64,000 nt of DNA, from positions 248,001 to 312,000 of the forward strand of contig NZ_BDAV01000007.1 in NCBI RefSeq assembly GCF_001612635.1, in the 5' to 3' direction. Below are positions 61,622-64,000 of the stretch, piece after piece. Positions within the stretch are counted from its first letter, which is position 1. Each line of letters begins with the position of its first letter. The stretch comes from Nocardia africana NBRC 100379 (GTDB lineage: Bacteria; Actinomycetota; Actinomycetes; Mycobacteriales; Mycobacteriaceae). Both the position numbers and the translations under genes were made by a program. The notes below the pieces were generated by a model. The model was not told the DNA's origin, searched no databases, and was given only the letters and a program-made list of their open reading frames with translations.

Positions 61622-61837
61622 ATGGCGACGTCCTATGTTCCCCGGTCCGGCCTGCAGTCGATTCGGCTCTCCATTCCCACCACGGCCCTCTGGCTGAGCG
61701 GCACCACGGTTCTGGCCCTGCTCGCCCTCTACTTCATCGGCATCGATCAGGGCGCGGTCTCGATCTTCGGCGACGATATGCACGTGCACGAATTCGTCCA
61801 CGACGCACGGCATTTCCTCGGCTACCCCTGCCACTGA
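61622..61837 (+). CDS. cbtB: Cobalt transporter subunit CbtB
   Basis: A 71-residue protein: one transmembrane helix (about 22-43, ALWLSGTTVLALLALYFIGI) and a C-terminal His-rich metal-binding tail (DDMHVHEFVHDARHFLGYPCH). This is the CbtB signature. ATG 61622 follows GGAGGAG. It lies 21 nt upstream of cbtA and behind a cobalamin riboswitch, the usual set-up for B12-regulated cobalt uptake. Confidence 0.95.
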   Translation: MATSYVPRSGLQSIRLSIPTTALWLSGTTVLALLALYFIGIDQGAVSIFGDDMHVHEFVHDARHFLGYPCH

Positions 61838-61858
61838 CCGCAGGATCGAGCCCCTGCA

Positions 61859-62713
61859 ATGGAAAAACGAATCATCGCCCGGGGCGTGCTGGTCGGCGCG
61901 ATCGGCGGGCTGGCGGCCTTCGTGTTCGCGCGCATCCTGGCCGAGCCGATCATCGATCGCGCCATCGACTACGAGGGCGGGCGCGACGCGGCGCACGCGA
62001 CAACCGAAGCGGCCGCGGGACATTCGATGGCCGGCATGGAAGACACCGAACTGTTCACCCGGTCGGTGCAGTCGACGGTCGGCCTCGGCTTCGGCACGGT
62101 CGTGTTCGGCGCCGCGATGGGCGCGCTGTTCGCGGTGGTCTACTGCCTGTTCGTGGGCCGCGTGGGCAAGTTGACCCCGCGCAATCTCGCACTGTGCGTG
62201 GCGGGCGGCATGTTCGTCGTGCTGTACGCGGTGCCGTTCTTCAAATATCCGGCCAATCCGCCGTCGATCGGCAACCCGGACACGATCGGGGAACGCACCG
62301 GCCTCTACCTGCTGATGGTGCTGATCGCGGCGGTCTGCGCGGGGGCGGCGGTCTGGCTCGGCCGGAAACTGCAAGCGCGGCTGGGTAATTGGCTCGCGAC
62401 CATCGCAGCGGGCGTGGCCTTCGTGGTCGTGGTGACCGCGATCGCGGCGCTACTGCCCTCGCTCGGGCATCTGGCCGCCAACCGGGCGCTCGCCGACGCC
62501 GCCACCGAAACGCCGCGGCCGCTCACCTCTTCGACCGGCCGGATCGTCTATCCGGGCTTCCCCGCCGACGATCTGTACTATTTCCGCGTCTATTCCTTTG
62601 CCGCACAGGCCATTCTGTGGTCGGTCATCGGTGTGGGTTTCGCGACGCTGGCACCGCGGCTGTTCCAGCTCGCGGACGAATCCGCCGCGGCCGCGCCGGC
62701 AGCGGCGGTATGA
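61859..62713 (+). CDS. cbtA: Cobalt transporter CbtA
   Basis: A 284-residue CbtA membrane protein with about five or six transmembrane helices (RGVLVGAIGGLAAFVFARILAEP; STVGLGFGTVVFGAAMGALFAVVYCLF; LCVAGGMFVVLYAVPFFKYPANPP; later helices at 140-165, 175-195, 240-265). The family region with the FFKYPANPPS loop is clear, and the HSMAGMEDTELF loop may bind metal. It is the permease half of CbtAB. Its stop overlaps the phosphatase start (ATGA). Confidence 0.95.
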   Translation: MEKRIIARGVLVGAIGGLAAFVFARILAEPIIDRAIDYEGGRDAAHATTEAAAGHSMAGMEDTELFTRSVQSTVGLGFGTVVFGAAMGALFAVVYCLFVGRVGKLTPRNLALCVAGGMFVVLYAVPFFKYPANPPSIGNPDTIGERTGLYLLMVLIAAVCAGAAVWLGRKLQARLGNWLATIAAGVAFVVVVTAIAALLPSLGHLAANRALADAATETPRPLTSSTGRIVYPGFPADDLYYFRVYSFAAQAILWSVIGVGFATLAPRLFQLADESAAAAPAAAV

Positions 62714-63267
62714 GCGCGAGTGTCACCCGGCTCACGCTGATCAGTCACGGCATGACCGAGGCGATGCGGGCGGCACGGTTCCCGGCCGACGAACCGCTCG
62801 CCGAGCTCCCGAGCGGCGCCGCCTCCCCGGCGGCGCCGCGGGCCGACCGGGTTCTGGTCGCCCCGGAACTGCGGGCGACCACGACCGCCACCCTGCTGTC
62901 CCTGCACGCAACCATCGAACCCGCCCTGCGCGACCTCGACTGCGGCGACTGGGCCGGCAGGCCGATGGACACCCTGGACCCGGCCGACCTCATGGCCTGG
63001 ATGACGGATCCCGGCTACCGCGGCCACGGCGGTGAAGCGATGACCGACCTGCTCGACCGGGTGCGCGGCTGGCTCGAATCGGTGGTCGCGGATCGACGCC
63101 GCATCGTCGCGATCACCCATCCCGCCGTCGTCCGCGCGAGTGTGCTGCTCGCCCTCGCGGCACCGCCGGAATCGTTCTGGCGCCTCGACGTTCCGCCGCT
63201 CAGCGCCACCACCCTGCACGGCCGCGGCGCGGCCTGGACCGTGCGGCACACCGCGAATCCGCTGTGA
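62710..63267 (+). CDS. Histidine phosphatase-family protein with non-canonical RHG site
   Basis: A 185-residue histidine-phosphatase fold protein. It has LTLISHGMTEAMRAARFPADEPL, where the usual catalytic RHG is SHG, VAPELRATTTATLL, RDLDCGDWAGRPMDT and the second His in IVAITHPAVVRAS. The Arg that stabilises the phospho-His is replaced by Ser, so activity is doubtful or altered. Coupled to cbtA by ATGA and under the same riboswitch, it may be a CobC-like alpha-ribazole phosphatase or a divergent partner; both are inferred. Confidence 0.82.
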   Translation: MSASVTRLTLISHGMTEAMRAARFPADEPLAELPSGAASPAAPRADRVLVAPELRATTTATLLSLHATIEPALRDLDCGDWAGRPMDTLDPADLMAWMTDPGYRGHGGEAMTDLLDRVRGWLESVVADRRRIVAITHPAVVRASVLLALAAPPESFWRLDVPPLSATTLHGRGAAWTVRHTANPL

Positions 63268-63287
63268 GATCGTGCGACCCGGCCGGC

Positions 63288-63668
63288 TCAGTGCGAGGCG
63301 GGCTTCTTCTCGACCAGATCGGCGAGCACGGCTGCCTCGCTGATATCGATCCGCTTGGTGGCCGAGAGCAAGGTGAGCATGCCGCGCCCCGCGAGTTCAC
63401 GCAGGTGGTTCAGGTCGGCAGCGCGTTCCGGATCGTGCAGCTCCTCGCGGTAGCGGCGACCGAACTCGTCGAATTTGGCGGGGTCGTGGCCGTACCAGGT
63501 GCGCAACTCGGTGGACGGCGCGATCGTTTTGCACCATTCGTCGAGGTGGGCGTTCTCCTTGCTCATCCCGCGCGGCCAGAGGCGATCGACCAGCACCCGC
63601 ATGCCGTCGTCGGGATCGGGATCGTCGTAGATCCGCCGGACCTGGACCCGCGGTCGTGTGCTCGCCAT
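63288..63668 (-). CDS. DUF488 family protein
   Basis: A 126-residue DUF488 (YeaO-like) protein: VQVRRIYDDPDPDDGMRVLVDRLWPRGMSKENAHLDEWCKTIAPSTELRTWYGHDPAKFDEFGRRYREEL. The conserved DRLWPRG and WYGHDP motifs are complete. Function unknown; the family is small, cytoplasmic and common. It is convergent with the histidine phosphatase (20-nt gap). Confidence 0.9.
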   Translation of the reverse strand: MASTRPRVQVRRIYDDPDPDDGMRVLVDRLWPRGMSKENAHLDEWCKTIAPSTELRTWYGHDPAKFDEFGRRYREELHDPERAADLNHLRELAGRGMLTLLSATKRIDISEAAVLADLVEKKPASH

Positions 63669-63804
63669 CGCGCTGCTCCCTTCGGTCGGCCGTATCGCCC
63701 GGCACCCGTCGAGCGGACCACCGGGCCTGTTTTCCGCTTTCGAGGGTAATCACGCGGGCAGCCGGCTTTCGCCCGCTCGCCGACGCGGCTGGGAATACCT
63801 CTCC

Positions 63805-63833
63805 CTACGCAGCCGTAGGTTACGGTAGCGTAG
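63805..63833. promoter_or_regulatory. 29-bp nested dyad, candidate TetR-type operator
   Basis: Arms CTACGC..CCGTA and TACGG..GCGTAG pair in 11 of 13 positions around GGT. It ends 5 nt before the ATG at 63839, so a bound protein would block expression; the message may be leaderless. Confidence 0.55.
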
Positions 63834-63838
63834 GTTGA

Positions 63839-64000
63839 ATGAACGTCCCGACCTCGACCGCCGATCCCGTCGTCTTGCCCCCGTCGGTCGAATTCGACAA
63901 TCGCGATGCCGTCTACGAGTACTACCGCACCCACCGGGCGCCCCGCACCCGCGCACGCCTGTTCTACGCGATCACCGCGTACCGCAAACGTCCCGCGGTG
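63839..64000 (+). CDS. N-terminus of an unidentified gene (runs off the window)
   Basis: ATG 63839 opens a frame that stays open to the window end (54 codons): MNVPTSTADPVVLPPSVEF, DNRDAVYEYYRTHRAPRTRARLFYAITAYRKRPAV. Codon use is like the rest of the genome. The Arg/Tyr-rich opening is reminiscent of lipid-metabolism membrane enzymes, but too little is visible to name it. There is no ribosome-binding site; the dyad and start are nearly contiguous. Confidence 0.65.
   Translation, partial: MNVPTSTADPVVLPPSVEFDNRDAVYEYYRTHRAPRTRARLFYAITAYRKRPAV

Overview
The window is very GC-rich with strong third-position GC bias, GTG starts, ATGA-type overlaps and Actinobacteria-specific families. The cluster thrS, HIT protein, pgsA, patA, pimA and NUDIX (13-15 kb down to 8.6 kb) has the gene order known from Mycobacterium and Nocardia around phosphatidylinositol-mannoside synthesis. 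Together with alkB and two rubredoxins, CbtAB, Mn-catalase and an Rv2629-like protein, this points to a mycolate-type actinomycete. Nocardia is the best guess, by inference only. No rRNA, tRNA, IS element, prophage or CRISPR array was recognised.

Layout. 0.3-2.8 kb: WYL regulator with a divergent VOC protein, then pdxS. 3.0-7.0 kb: a 32-residue ORF, a TetR regulator and the divergent alkane-oxidation operon alkB-rubA1-rubA2-rubB, with a readable promoter and a dyad at the expected start site. 7.2-8.6 kb: membrane-anchored beta-propeller protein. 8.6-15.2 kb: the PIM operon. 15.3-21.1 kb: FhuF-type iron reductase and two tandem SulP-STAS-carbonic anhydrase fusions sharing an unexplained upstream element, plus a perfect CRP/GlxR-type palindrome. 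21.4-38.5 kb: small accessory modules (beta-HAD oxidoreductase, GntR-amidase, OhrR-Ohr, universal stress protein, FCD regulator with hydroxylase, deiminase, TetR, esterase, OafA-type acyltransferase, rhomboid-like protein, degenerate adenylation domain) and a striking C-rich tandem repeat.

38.5-59.7 kb is a stress island. It holds an ATGA-coupled operon (broken molybdopterin oxidoreductase, helical His-rich protein, nucleotidyltransferase-BON fusion, metallophosphoesterase), SDRs, FUSC exporter, SRPBCC proteins, Mn-catalase, hemerythrin, Dps, a YbdK-type ligase, an Rv2629-like protein, P450 and epimerases. About ten of its transcription units are preceded by the same two-part sequence, GTTT (or one mismatch), 14-16 nt, GGGTAG/T, the pattern known for SigF/SigB-type general-stress sigma factors. 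The island therefore reads as one regulon, although three of its genes are broken, each by at least one internal out-of-frame deletion.

59.8-64 kb: membrane protein, ATP-dependent DNA ligase, a cobalamin riboswitch controlling cbtB-cbtA and an atypical histidine phosphatase, a DUF488 protein, and the start of an unidentified gene behind a 29-bp dyad.
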